Assembly (NCBI RefSeq): GCF_018638295.1
Contig: NZ_JABTTS010000010.1
Location: 236,636 to 300,635 of the forward strand
Length of the DNA stretch: 64,000 nucleotides
DNA from: Streptomyces sp. CHD11
Lineage (GTDB): Bacteria > Actinomycetota > Actinomycetes > Streptomycetales > Streptomycetaceae
Reading direction: 5' to 3'
Of this stretch, positions 29,944-38,606 are shown piece by piece. The translations under genes were made by a program, and so were the position numbers. The number at the start of each line of letters is the position of its first letter. The first letter of the stretch is position 1. The notes under the pieces are model-generated. The model did not search any database, was not told the origin of the DNA, and was given only the letters and a program-made list of their open reading frames with translations.

Positions 29944-31173
29944 TCAGCCGCCGAACTCCTGCAGGCCCTTCAGCGCCTGGTCCAGCAGCGCCTGGCGGCC
30001 CTGCAGCTCACGCTCGAGCTTCTCCGCCTTGGCGGTGTTGCCCTGCGCGCGCGCCTGCTCGGCCTGGCCCCTCAGCTTGTCCACGGCGGCCTGGAGCTGC
30101 CCGGTCAGACCCGCGGCACGCGCGCGTGCCTCCGGGTTCGTCCGGCGCCACTCGGTCTCCTCGGCCTCCTGCAGGGCCCGCTCCACGGTCTGCATCCGGC
30201 CCTCGACCTTCGGGCGGGCGTCCCGCGGCACATGGCCGATGGCCTCCCAGCGCTCGTTGATCGCGCGGAACGCGGCCCGCGAGGCCTTCAGGTCCGAGAT
30301 CGGCAGGAGCTTCTCGGCCTCCCCGGCCAGCTCCTCCTTGAGCTTCAGGTTCTCCGCCTGCTCGGCGTCCCGCTCGGCGAAGACCGAGCTGCGGGCGGCG
30401 AAGAAGACGTCCTGGGCGCCGCGGAAGCGGTTCCACAGGTCCTCCTCGTGCTCGCGCTGGGCGCGGCCCGCGGCCTTCCACTCCGTCATCAGATCCCGGT
30501 AGCGGGCCGCCGTCGGCCCCCAGTCCGTCGAGCTCGACAGCGACTCGGCCTCGGCGACCAGCCGCTCCTTGGTCTTGCGGGCCTCCTCGCGCTGTGCGTC
30601 CAGCTGCGCGAAGTGCTGTTTGCGCCGTTTGGAGAACGCCGACCGCGCGTGCGAGAACCGGTGCCACAGCTCGTCGTCGGACTTGCGGTCCAGCCGGGGC
30701 AGGCCCTTCCAGGTGTCCACCAGGGACCGCAGCCGCTCACCGGCCACCCGCCACTGATCGGACTGAGCCAGCTCCTCCGCCTCGGCGACCAGCGCCTCCT
30801 TGGCATGGCGCGCCTCGTCCGACTGCTTGGCCCGCTGCGCCTTGCGCTCCTCGCGACGCGCCTCCACCAGCTCCACGAGCTTGTCCAGCCGGGCCCTGAG
30901 GGCGTCCAGGTCCCCGACCGCGTGATGGGCGTCCACCTGCTCGCGCAGATGCCCGATCGCGGTCTGGGCGTCCTTGGACGACAGGTCGGTGGTCTTCACT
31001 CGCTTCTCGAGGAGGCCGATCTCGACAACCAGGCCTTCGTACTTGCGCTCGAAGTAGGCCAGCGCTTCCTCGGGGGAGCCTGCCTGCCAGGAACCGACGA
31101 CCTGCTCACCGTCGGCCGTACGCACGTACACGGTCCCCGTCTCGTCGACGCGGCCCCACGGGTCGCTGCTCAC
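29944..31173 (-). CDS. DUF349 domain protein
   Basis: The 409-residue soluble protein is almost wholly helical, with three to four repeats of about 75 residues rich in charged residues and Trp (TDWGPTAARYRDLMTEWKAAG, DLKASRAAFRAINERWEAIG), the DUF349 pattern. The start at GTG 31173 (SSDPWGRVDETGTVYVRT) follows GGAGGAGG; earlier in-frame ATG would add an unconserved stretch. Function is not established. It is next to relA in many actinobacteria, but on the opposite strand here. Confidence 0.85.
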   Translation of the reverse strand: MSSDPWGRVDETGTVYVRTADGEQVVGSWQAGSPEEALAYFERKYEGLVVEIGLLEKRVKTTDLSSKDAQTAIGHLREQVDAHHAVGDLDALRARLDKLVELVEARREERKAQRAKQSDEARHAKEALVAEAEELAQSDQWRVAGERLRSLVDTWKGLPRLDRKSDDELWHRFSHARSAFSKRRKQHFAQLDAQREEARKTKERLVAEAESLSSSTDWGPTAARYRDLMTEWKAAGRAQREHEEDLWNRFRGAQDVFFAARSSVFAERDAEQAENLKLKEELAGEAEKLLPISDLKASRAAFRAINERWEAIGHVPRDARPKVEGRMQTVERALQEAEETEWRRTNPEARARAAGLTGQLQAAVDKLRGQAEQARAQGNTAKAEKLERELQGRQALLDQALKGLQEFGG

Positions 31174-31311
31174 AGCGCCTCCTCCACATGATGCCGTCGA
31201 GGGGGCCTGTGAGCTCCCCCGGGCATCGTCCACAGTTTCGTCACGGCCAACATAGGCGACCGACGGGATGCCTGTCCGCATCCCGCGCGACCGAAATCTC
31301 GCAGTTGGGAC

Positions 31312-32160
31312 TCAGGATTTCGTGACCGTCGCCTTGTTGATGACGACCGTCGCGTTGGGCGCGGTGTTCCCGGTCTGGGGGTCCATGGGCTGGGCACCGG
31401 CGTCCGCGATCTTCTTCAGTACCTTCATCCCCGCCTCGGACACCGTGCCGAACGGCGTGTAGTCGGGCGGCAGCTGACTGTCCTGGTAGACCAGGAAGAA
31501 CTGGCTGCCCCCGCTGTCGCGCCCCTGCTGCGTCTGCGCGTTGTACTGGTTGGCCATCGCGACCGTTCCCGCCGGGTACACGTTGCCCTTGAGGCTCGCG
31601 TCCTTCAGGTTCTCGTCGGGGATCGTGTAGCCGGGGCCGCCCGCTCCGGTGCCCTGCGGGTCGCCGCACTGGAGCACGTAGATGCCCTGGTCGGTCAGCC
31701 GGTGGCACTTGGTGTGGTCGAAGTAGCCCTTGTTCGCGAGGAAGTCGAAGGAGTTGACGGTGTGCGGCGCCGCCGACGCCTTCAGCGCCACGTCGATCGC
31801 CCCGCAGGTCGTGTCCAGCTTCATGGTGTACTTCGCCGACTTGTCGATGGACATCGCCGGCTCCTTCTTCCACGTCTTGGACGCGGCCTTGCCCCCGGCC
31901 GGCTTGTCGCACGGGTCCGGAGCCTTGTCCGTCGGGGCGGCACTCGGCGTGACCTCGGCGTTGGCGTTGGTCTTGTCGTCGTCCTGCTCGAGCGCCCCGG
32001 TCGCGTACAGCGCGCCGCTGCCCACGAGGACCACACCGAGCGCGGACGCGATCACCGAGTTGCGGATCCGCGACTTGCGGCGCGCGTCGGTGCGCCGCTG
32101 CTGCTGCCGCAAGAACTTCTCCCGGGCGAGCTGACGCCGCCGCTGTTCCTGGCTGACCAC
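31312..32160 (-). CDS. Membrane-anchored cyclophilin-type peptidyl-prolyl isomerase
   Basis: The 282-residue protein starts at GTG 32160 with GAGGAGAG upstream. A basic cytoplasmic N-terminus (RRRQLAREKFLRQQQRR) precedes one transmembrane helix (VIASALGVVLVGSGALYATG), a linker, and a cyclophilin domain from about residue 110 (TMKLDTTCGAIDVALKA, SFDFLANKGYFDHTKCHRL, SGGSQFFLVYQDSQLPPDYT, FGTVSEAGMKVL). It should act outside the membrane on proline bonds of exported proteins. It is divergent from the MBL-fold gene. Confidence 0.93.
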   Translation of the reverse strand: MVSQEQRRRQLAREKFLRQQQRRTDARRKSRIRNSVIASALGVVLVGSGALYATGALEQDDDKTNANAEVTPSAAPTDKAPDPCDKPAGGKAASKTWKKEPAMSIDKSAKYTMKLDTTCGAIDVALKASAAPHTVNSFDFLANKGYFDHTKCHRLTDQGIYVLQCGDPQGTGAGGPGYTIPDENLKDASLKGNVYPAGTVAMANQYNAQTQQGRDSGGSQFFLVYQDSQLPPDYTPFGTVSEAGMKVLKKIADAGAQPMDPQTGNTAPNATVVINKATVTKS

Positions 32161-32343
32161 CGGGTTCTCTCCTCATGCGTCTCGTGTGCCGGCCGGTACG
32201 CGTGCGTGCGTGCGGTGAGCCGACCGCCTGCGTGTGCCCCGTACCGTATATGGGTTCGCTGAGGAATCGGCAGCGCCGGTAGGCTCTGGCCACGGGCGCA
32301 GCCCGGTCGCAAGCCTCCCGTATCGACACAACGAAGGACGATC

Positions 32344-33051
32344 GTGCTCATTGCCGGGTTCCCCGCCGGGGCCTGGGGGACGAACTGTTATCTCGTCGCC
32401 CCCGCCGCCGGTGAGGAGTGCGTGATCATCGACCCCGGCCACCAGGCCGCCGACGGCGTCGCGGAGGCGGTCCGCAAGCACCGCCTCAAGCCCGTCGCCG
32501 TCGTCCTCACCCACGGCCACATCGACCATGTCGCCTCGGTCGTCCCGGTGTGCGGAGCGAACGACGTGCCGGCCTGGATCCACCCCGAGGACCGCTACAT
32601 GATGAGCGACCCCGAGAAGGGGATCGGCCGCGCCATCGGCATGCCGCTCATGGGCGAGCTGACCGTGGGGGAACCGGACGACGTCAGGGAACTCACCGAC
32701 GGCTCCCGGCTGGCCCTCGCCGGACTGGAGTTCTCCGTCGCGCACGCGCCGGGCCATACCAAGGGGTCGGTGACCTTCGGCCTGCCCGAGGCGGCGGACG
32801 TCCCGCCGGTCATGTTCTCGGGCGACCTGCTGTTCGCCGGCTCCATCGGACGCACCGACCTGCCCGGCGGTGACATGGCCGAGATGCTCGACTCGCTGGC
32901 CCGTGTGTGCCTGCCGCTCGACGACTCGACCGTGGTGCTGTCCGGCCACGGCCCCCAGACGACCATCGGCCAGGAGCGCGCCACCAATCCGTATCTGCGG
33001 CAGGTGGCGGGCGGCCAGGGCACCTCCGAGGCGCCCCGACGAGGAATGTGA
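32344..33051 (+). CDS. Metallo-beta-lactamase-fold hydrolase (glyoxalase II-like)
   Basis: The 235-residue protein has the binuclear zinc motif THGHIDHV, further ligands in HAPGHTKGSV, SGDLLFAGSIGRTDLPGGD and the final SGHGPQTTIGQE. This matches the small glyoxalase II-like or YcbL branch, which hydrolyses thioesters. It starts at GTG 32344 and lies 12 bp before hisS, a common neighbour pair in actinobacteria, perhaps just cotranscription. Confidence 0.9.
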   Translation: MLIAGFPAGAWGTNCYLVAPAAGEECVIIDPGHQAADGVAEAVRKHRLKPVAVVLTHGHIDHVASVVPVCGANDVPAWIHPEDRYMMSDPEKGIGRAIGMPLMGELTVGEPDDVRELTDGSRLALAGLEFSVAHAPGHTKGSVTFGLPEAADVPPVMFSGDLLFAGSIGRTDLPGGDMAEMLDSLARVCLPLDDSTVVLSGHGPQTTIGQERATNPYLRQVAGGQGTSEAPRRGM

Positions 33052-33063
33052 CGAGTAACTTCC

Positions 33064-34326
33064 GTGAGCACCTTCAAGGCCCCCAAGGGCACGTACGACC
33101 TGATCCCGCCGGACAGTGCCGTGTACCTCGCCGTCCGCGAGGCCATCGCGGCCCCGCTGCGGGGCTCCGGCTACGGCTACATCGAGACGCCCGGCTTCGA
33201 GAACGTCGAACTGTTCGCACGCGGCGTCGGTGAGTCCACCGACATCGTGACCAAGGAGATGTACGCCTTCGAGACCAAGGGCGGCGACCGGCTCGCCCTG
33301 CGTCCCGAAGGCACCGCTTCCGTGCTGCGCGCGGCCCTGGAGGCCAACCTGCACAAGGCCGGCAACCTCCCGGTCAAACTCTGGTACTCGGGCTCGTACT
33401 ACCGCTACGAGCGCCCCCAGAAGGGCCGCTACCGCCACTTCTCCCAGGTCGGCGCCGAGGCGATCGGCGCGGAGGACCCCGCGCTGGACGCCGAGCTGAT
33501 CATCCTCGCCGACCAGGCGTACCGCTCGCTGGGCCTGCGAGACTTCCGCATCCTGCTCAACAGCCTGGGCGACCAGGAGTGCCGCCCGGTGTACCGGGCC
33601 GCGCTGCAGGACTTCCTGCGCGGCCTGGACCTGGACGAGGACACGCTGCGCCGCGCGGAGATCAACCCGCTGCGCGTCCTGGACGACAAGCGCGAGTCGG
33701 TGCAGAAGCAGCTCACCGGTGCCCCGCTGCTGCGCGACCACCTCTGCGACGCCTGCACGGCGTACCACGAGGAGGTCCGGGCCCTGCTGACGGCTCAGGG
33801 CGTTGCCTTCGAGGACGACCACAAGCTGGTGCGCGGCCTGGACTACTACACCCGCACCACCTTCGAGTTCGTCCACGACGGTCTGGGCTCGCAGTCCGCG
33901 GTGGGCGGCGGCGGCCGCTACGACGGACTGTCCGAGATGATCGGCGGCCCCGCGCTGCCGTCCGTCGGCTGGGCGCTCGGCGTCGACCGCACCGTGCTGG
34001 CCCTGGAGGCGGAGGGCGTCGAACTCGAACTCCCCGTCACCACCAGCGTGTTCGCCGTCCCGCTCGGCGAAGAGGCCCGCCGGGTGCTGTTCGCCAAGGT
34101 CACCGAGCTGCGCAAGAACGGGGTGGCGGCGGACTTCTCCTACGGCGGCAAGGGCCTCAAGGCCGCCATGAAGGCCGCCAACCGCTCCGGCGCCCGCTAC
34201 GCCCTGGTGCTGGGCGAGCGGGACCTCGCCGAAGGAGTCGTCCAGCTCAAGGACATGGAGTCCGGCGAGCAGACGGCGGTCGGCGTGAACGAGATCGTGG
34301 CGGAGCTCGAGTCACGGCTCGGCTGA
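33064..34326 (+). CDS. hisS: Histidyl-tRNA synthetase
   Basis: The 420-residue class II synthetase has motif 1 ([15 protein letters not shown] strand region), motif 2 ([20 protein letters not shown]), the histidine motifs [12 protein letters not shown] and GGGGRYDGL, motif 3 ([11 protein letters not shown]) and a C-terminal anticodon domain from about residue 325. GTG 33064 matches the conserved [10 protein letters not shown] start. It is followed by a strong hairpin. Confidence 0.96.
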   Translation: MSTFKAPKGTYDLIPPDSAVYLAVREAIAAPLRGSGYGYIETPGFENVELFARGVGESTDIVTKEMYAFETKGGDRLALRPEGTASVLRAALEANLHKAGNLPVKLWYSGSYYRYERPQKGRYRHFSQVGAEAIGAEDPALDAELIILADQAYRSLGLRDFRILLNSLGDQECRPVYRAALQDFLRGLDLDEDTLRRAEINPLRVLDDKRESVQKQLTGAPLLRDHLCDACTAYHEEVRALLTAQGVAFEDDHKLVRGLDYYTRTTFEFVHDGLGSQSAVGGGGRYDGLSEMIGGPALPSVGWALGVDRTVLALEAEGVELELPVTTSVFAVPLGEEARRVLFAKVTELRKNGVAADFSYGGKGLKAAMKAANRSGARYALVLGERDLAEGVVQLKDMESGEQTAVGVNEIVAELESRLG

Positions 34327-34338
34327 GCACCGCACCAC

Positions 34339-34372
34339 AGGCGCCGGGTGCCCGCGCGGGCACCCGGCGCCT
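34339..34372 (+). terminator. Hairpin after hisS
   Basis: A perfect 16-bp inverted repeat (34339-34354 with 34357-34372) with a tiny loop begins 12 bp after hisS. There is no T run. Confidence 0.8.
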
Positions 34373-34588
34373 CGCGCCGTCAACCGCGCGGTCCCGCGGA
34401 GCACCCTGGCGGGGGACGCCGGGTGGAGCGTGTGTGCGGTCCCGCACCAGACGTCGGCCGGAACCGTACGCCCACGGGCGAACGCCGGTATGTCCTTATG
34501 CCCGCTCAACGGCGGACCCACAGCCCCGTACGGCACAATGGCCCTGCCCGAAGCAGGTCCACACTTCCTCAGTGACGGAATCGGCGTG

Positions 34589-35257
34589 ATGAGCAAGACG
34601 ACAGTCAGGGACGTCGACATGGAGCCCGAACCCTCGGCCTCGCCGGAGCAGCCCGCACCGGCGCCGCGTGCGGAAGGCGCGAGCCGGGCCTTCGCCCTGC
34701 TCCTGGTGATCACCGGAGCCGCCGGCGTGCTCGCCGCGTGGGTGATCACACTCGACAAGTTCAAGCTGCTCGAGGCCAAGGTGAGGGGCGAGACCTTCGT
34801 CCCGGGATGCAGCCTCAACCCCGTCGTCTCCTGCGGCAGCGTGATGGAGAGCGACCAGGCCTCCGTCTTCGGATTCCCCAACCCGGTGCTGGGGCTCGTC
34901 ACCTACGGCATCGTCGTCTGCGTCGGTATGAGCCTGCTCGCCCGGGCCCGGTTCCCGCGCTGGTACTGGCTCACCTTCAACGCGGGCACGCTCTTCGGCG
35001 TCGTCTTCTGCGCCTGGCTGATGTTCCAGTCCCTGTACCGGATCAACGCCCTGTGCCTGTGGTGCTCCCTGGCCTGGGTCGCCACGATCATCATGTTCTG
35101 GTACGTGACGTCGTTCAACATCCGCAAGGGCTACCTGCCCGCCCCGGGCTGGCTCAGGAGCTTCTTCGGCGAGTTCACCTGGGTGCTGCCGGTCCTGCAC
35201 ATCGGTGTCATCGGCATGCTGGTGCTGACCCGCTGGTGGGACTTCTGGACCAGCTGA
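34589..35257 (+). CDS. Vitamin K epoxide reductase (VKOR) family membrane protein
   Basis: The 222-residue protein has five hydrophobic helices. The redox centre CLWC (in INALCLWCSLAW) and a pair of loop cysteines (VPGCSLNPVVSCGSVMES) are the VKOR hallmarks. In actinobacteria VKOR reoxidises DsbA-like proteins, so it supports disulfide formation outside the membrane. ATG 34589 is chosen for its GTGATG context, but an in-frame ATG at 34538, preceded by a plausible -10 (CACAAT), is possible. No DsbA gene is adjacent. Confidence 0.9.
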   Translation: MSKTTVRDVDMEPEPSASPEQPAPAPRAEGASRAFALLLVITGAAGVLAAWVITLDKFKLLEAKVRGETFVPGCSLNPVVSCGSVMESDQASVFGFPNPVLGLVTYGIVVCVGMSLLARARFPRWYWLTFNAGTLFGVVFCAWLMFQSLYRINALCLWCSLAWVATIIMFWYVTSFNIRKGYLPAPGWLRSFFGEFTWVLPVLHIGVIGMLVLTRWWDFWTS

Positions 35258-35299
35258 CCTCCCGCCCTGGTTGTCGGTGCGGTGCCTTAGGGTTTCAGC

Positions 35300-36655
35300 G
35301 TGGAGCCCGACCTGTTCACCGCCGCGGCAGAAGAACGCCAGGAGAAGGACCCGACCGGCAGTCCCCTGGCGGTCCGGATGCGTCCGCGCACCCTCGACGA
35401 GGTGGTGGGCCAGCAGCACCTGCTGAAGCCGGGCTCCCCCCTGCGCAGACTGGTCGGCGAAGGCGCCTCGGGCCCCGCGGGTCCCTCCTCGGTGTTCCTC
35501 TGGGGCCCGCCCGGCACCGGCAAGACGACCCTGGCCTACGTCGTCTCCAAGGCCACCAACAAGCGCTTCGTGGAGCTGTCGGCGATCACCGCGGGTGTCA
35601 AGGAGGTCCGCGCCGTCATCGAGGGCGCCCGCCGCGCCTCCGGCGGGTACGGCCAGGAGACCGTCCTCTTCCTCGACGAGATCCACCGCTTCAGCAAGGC
35701 CCAGCAGGACTCCCTGCTGCCGGCCGTGGAGAACCGCTGGGTCACCCTGATCGCCGCGACCACCGAGAACCCCTACTTCTCGGTCATCTCGCCACTGCTC
35801 TCCCGGTCCCTGCTGCTCACCCTCGAACCTCTCACCGACGACGACATCCGGGACCTGCTCCGCCGGGCACTCACCGACGAGCGGGGTCTGAAGGGTGCCG
35901 TCACCCTCCCCGAGGACACCGCGGACCACCTCCAGCGCATCGCCGGCGGTGACGCCCGCCGCGCGCTGACCGCCCTGGAGGCCGCCGCCGGCGCCGCGCT
36001 CGACAAGGGCGAGACGGAGGTGACGCTGGCCACCCTGGAGGAGACGGTCGACCGGGCCGCGGTGAAGTACGACCGCGACGGCGACCAGCACTACGACGTC
36101 GCCAGCGCCCTGATCAAGTCCATCCGCGGCTCCGACGTGGACGCCGCCCTGCACTACCTGGCCCGCATGATCGAGGCCGGCGAGGACCCCCGCTTCATCG
36201 CGCGCCGGCTGATGATCTCCGCCAGCGAGGACATCGGCCTCGCCGATCCCCAGGCGCTGCCCGTCGCGGTCGCAGCGGCCCAGGCCGTCGCCATGATCGG
36301 TTTCCCCGAGGCCGCCCTCACCCTCAGCCACGCCACCATCGCGCTCGCCCTCGCCCCGAAGTCCAACGCGGCGACCACCGCGATCGGCGCCGCCCTCGAC
36401 GACGTGCGCAAGGGGCTGGCCGGGCCCGTCCCCTCCCACCTGCGGGACAGCCACTACAAGGGCGCGACCGAGCTGGGACACGGCAAGGGATACACCTACC
36501 CGCACGACCTGCCCGAGGGCATCGCCGAACAGCAGTACGCGCCGGACGCCCTGAAGGACCGCGCGTACTACGAGCCCACCCGGCACGGCGCGGAGGCGAG
36601 ATACGCGGACGCGGTGGAGTGGACCAGGAAGCACCTGGGTCGCAAGCGGTCGTGA
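35300..36655 (+). CDS. rarA: Replication-associated recombination protein RarA (MgsA) AAA+ ATPase
   Basis: The 451-residue protein has Walker [14 protein letters not shown], Walker [16 protein letters not shown], sensor 1 ([11 protein letters not shown]), the arginine finger region ([10 protein letters not shown]) and the C-terminal tetramerisation region ([30 protein letters not shown]). It is related to clamp-loader subunits and acts at stalled replication forks. It starts at GTG 35300, 42 bp after the VKOR gene. Confidence 0.95.
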   Translation: MEPDLFTAAAEERQEKDPTGSPLAVRMRPRTLDEVVGQQHLLKPGSPLRRLVGEGASGPAGPSSVFLWGPPGTGKTTLAYVVSKATNKRFVELSAITAGVKEVRAVIEGARRASGGYGQETVLFLDEIHRFSKAQQDSLLPAVENRWVTLIAATTENPYFSVISPLLSRSLLLTLEPLTDDDIRDLLRRALTDERGLKGAVTLPEDTADHLQRIAGGDARRALTALEAAAGAALDKGETEVTLATLEETVDRAAVKYDRDGDQHYDVASALIKSIRGSDVDAALHYLARMIEAGEDPRFIARRLMISASEDIGLADPQALPVAVAAAQAVAMIGFPEAALTLSHATIALALAPKSNAATTAIGAALDDVRKGLAGPVPSHLRDSHYKGATELGHGKGYTYPHDLPEGIAEQQYAPDALKDRAYYEPTRHGAEARYADAVEWTRKHLGRKRS

Positions 36656-36663
36656 CCACCCTG

Positions 36664-36669
36664 TAGACT
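36664..36669 (+). promoter_or_regulatory. Possible rpsD promoter (-10)
   Basis: TGTAGACT is an extended -10 (TAGACT at 36664-36669) just after the rarA stop. The -35 is weak. It would give an rpsD leader of about 280 bases, with no gene in it. Confidence 0.4.
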
Positions 36670-36850
36670 TCCGCGCAGTGCTGCGTCCCGTGTCCGGCTC
36701 CGGTCGGCGCCTCAGGCGGGACATCCAGCCGGATCTTCGATCCAGGAGCGTCGCGCACCGTTGTAGGTGTCGCGGGCAGCCCACCACCACCCGTCAGTCC
36801 CGGGACCGGTCGGTGGGCCGTTCGTGTGCTGCACGTATGTGCCCAGAACA

Positions 36851-36898
36851 GGGGAGCGGCTGCCCGGCAGGTCCCCAGCGGACCTGTCGGGAATTCCC
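36851..36898 (+). promoter_or_regulatory. Structured leader of rpsD
   Basis: A 12-bp stem with one G-U pair (36863-36874 with 36880-36891, loop CCAGC) is enclosed by GGGGA (36851-36855) and TTCCCC (36893-36898). It lies 60 bp upstream of rpsD. This resembles S4-binding autoregulatory leaders in other bacteria in position, though I cannot match it to a known actinobacterial family. Confidence 0.4.
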
Positions 36899-36956
36899 CG
36901 GCTGCGGATGCGACCTCCCGTAACCCTGAGGCAGCCGAAAAGGAAAAGGAAAAGAA

Positions 36957-37571
36957 GTGGCGAACCAGCCCCGCCCCAAGGTCAAGAAGTCGCGTGCCCT
37001 CGGCATCGCGCTGACCCCGAAGGCCGTCAAGTACTTCGAGGCCCGTCCCTACCCCCCGGGTGAGCACGGCCGTGGCCGCAAGCAGAACTCGGACTACAAG
37101 GTCCGTCTGCTGGAGAAGCAGCGTCTGCGCGCGCAGTACGACCTCTCCGAGCGCCAGCTGGTCCGCGCCTACGAGCGTGCCTCCAAGACCTCGATGAAGA
37201 CCGGCGAAGCCCTCGTCATCGAGCTCGAGCGCCGTCTCGACGCGCTGGTCCTGCGTTCGGGCATCGCCCGCACGATCTACCAGGCCCGCCAGATGGTCGT
37301 CCACGGCCACATCGCGGTCAACGGCAAGAAGGTCGACAAGCCCTCCTTCCGTGTCCGCCCGGACGACGTCGTGGAGGTGCGCGAGCGCAGCAAGGAGAAG
37401 ACCCTCTTCACGATCGCCCGTGAAGGCGGCTTCGCCCCCGACGGCGAGATCCCGCGCTACCTCCAGGTGAACCTCAAGGCCCTGGCGTTCCGCCTGGACC
37501 GTGAGCCGAACCGCAAGGAGATCCCGGTGATCTGCGACGAGCAGCTCGTCGTCGAGTACTACGCCCGCTGA
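36957..37571 (+). CDS. rpsD: 30S ribosomal protein S4
   Basis: The 204-residue primary rRNA-binding protein nucleates 30S assembly. It has the basic N-terminal region, the central RARYG-like [16 protein letters not shown] segment, and the S4 RNA-binding domain ([39 protein letters not shown]). There are no N-terminal cysteines, so it is the zinc-free (C-minus) form. The GTG start at 36957 follows AAAAGGAAAAG. Encoded alone, away from the alpha operon, as usual in Streptomyces. Confidence 0.97.
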   Translation: MANQPRPKVKKSRALGIALTPKAVKYFEARPYPPGEHGRGRKQNSDYKVRLLEKQRLRAQYDLSERQLVRAYERASKTSMKTGEALVIELERRLDALVLRSGIARTIYQARQMVVHGHIAVNGKKVDKPSFRVRPDDVVEVRERSKEKTLFTIAREGGFAPDGEIPRYLQVNLKALAFRLDREPNRKEIPVICDEQLVVEYYAR

Positions 37572-37594
37572 TCCCGGCAGGCACGCGGTATCCC

Positions 37595-37641
37595 GAGCCC
37601 GCCGTCTCCCCGCCCCTCCGGGCGGACGAGGCGGCGGGTTC
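37595..37641 (+). terminator. Hairpin after rpsD
   Basis: GAGCCCGCCG (37595-37604) pairs with CGGCGGGTTC (37632-37641), with an inner CCGCCC/GGGCGG stem. It begins 23 bp after rpsD. Confidence 0.7.
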
Positions 37642-37774
37642 GTCTTCGCCCGCAGCCGTGTCCCGGCGCGACCGCGCCGGTGGCGCACGGTAATCCGGTG
37701 CGGAGCGAGGTCACCGGCGCGATAGGCTCGGGGACACGATTTTCTCGACGTTCAGGCGCGTTTCAAGGGAGCGG

Positions 37775-38227
37775 GTGCACACAGTGTCCGGTGGCGAGGT
37801 GGCCGGCATCCTGGTGGCCGTGTTCTGGGCGATCCTGGTCTCCTTCCTCGCCGTCGCGCTGGCGAGGCTGGCCCAGACGCTCCGGGCGACCACCAGGATG
37901 GTGGCGGAGGTGACCGATCAGGCGGTCCCGCTGCTGGCCGACGCCTCCGCGGCGGTGCGCTCGGCGCAGACCCAGATCGAGCGGGTCGACGCGATCGCCT
38001 CCGACGTCCAGGAAGTCACCTCCAACGCCTCCGCGCTGTCGACCACCGTGGCCTCCACCTTCGGCGGCCCGCTGGTCAAGGTCGCCGCCTTCGGCTACGG
38101 CGTACGCCGGGCCGTCAGCGGCCGCAAGGACGACGCCCCGGCCAAGCCGTCGAGGCGTTCCGTGATCGTGGGCCGTACCGTCCCGGGGGCGCGGCGGGAA
38201 AAGCGGCCCCGGGGAAAGAGGGACTGA
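37775..38227 (+). CDS. DUF948 domain membrane protein
   Basis: The 150-residue protein has an N-terminal transmembrane helix (ILVAVFWAILVSFLAVALARL), then a heptad-like stretch of small residues (VPLLADASAAVRSAQTQIERVDAIASDV) typical of DUF948, and a basic tail. GTG 37775 follows AAGGGAG; GTG 37784 is an alternative. Function unknown. It forms a unit with the next gene just before alaS. Confidence 0.8.
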   Translation: MHTVSGGEVAGILVAVFWAILVSFLAVALARLAQTLRATTRMVAEVTDQAVPLLADASAAVRSAQTQIERVDAIASDVQEVTSNASALSTTVASTFGGPLVKVAAFGYGVRRAVSGRKDDAPAKPSRRSVIVGRTVPGARREKRPRGKRD

Positions 38228-38234
38228 CCCAGCG

Positions 38235-38606
38235 ATGTTCCGCCGAACGTTCTGGTTCACCTCCGGCGTCGCCGCCGGCGTGTGGGCCACCACCAAGGTC
38301 AACCGCAAGCTGAAGCAGCTCACGCCGGAGAGCCTCGCCGTCACCGCCGCGAACAAGGCGATCGACGCCGGAGGCCGGCTCAGGGACCGTGCGGTGGACT
38401 TCGCCCTCGAGGTCCGCGACAACATGGCCCGGCGCGAGGCGGAACTGGGCGACGCGCTCGGGCTGAGCGCCCCCGTCGACCGTGAACTCCCCCCGCCCCG
38501 CGGCTACGCCGTCATCGAGAACCGCAACAGCACCAAGTACGTCGAGGGCCCGGCTCACCGGCCGACGTACCCGACGCACCCGTACAACCGGAATGAGGAC
38601 CACTGA
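38235..38606 (+). CDS. Small conserved Streptomyces protein (DUF6167-like)
   Basis: The 123-residue protein starts [22 protein letters not shown], a weak membrane-associated segment, followed by an amphipathic helix ([18 protein letters not shown]) and a Pro/Tyr-rich tail ending HPYNRNEDH. Function unknown. It starts 7 bp after the DUF948 gene and its TGA overlaps the alaS ATG, so the three are probably cotranscribed. Confidence 0.8.
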   Translation: MFRRTFWFTSGVAAGVWATTKVNRKLKQLTPESLAVTAANKAIDAGGRLRDRAVDFALEVRDNMARREAELGDALGLSAPVDRELPPPRGYAVIENRNSTKYVEGPAHRPTYPTHPYNRNEDH

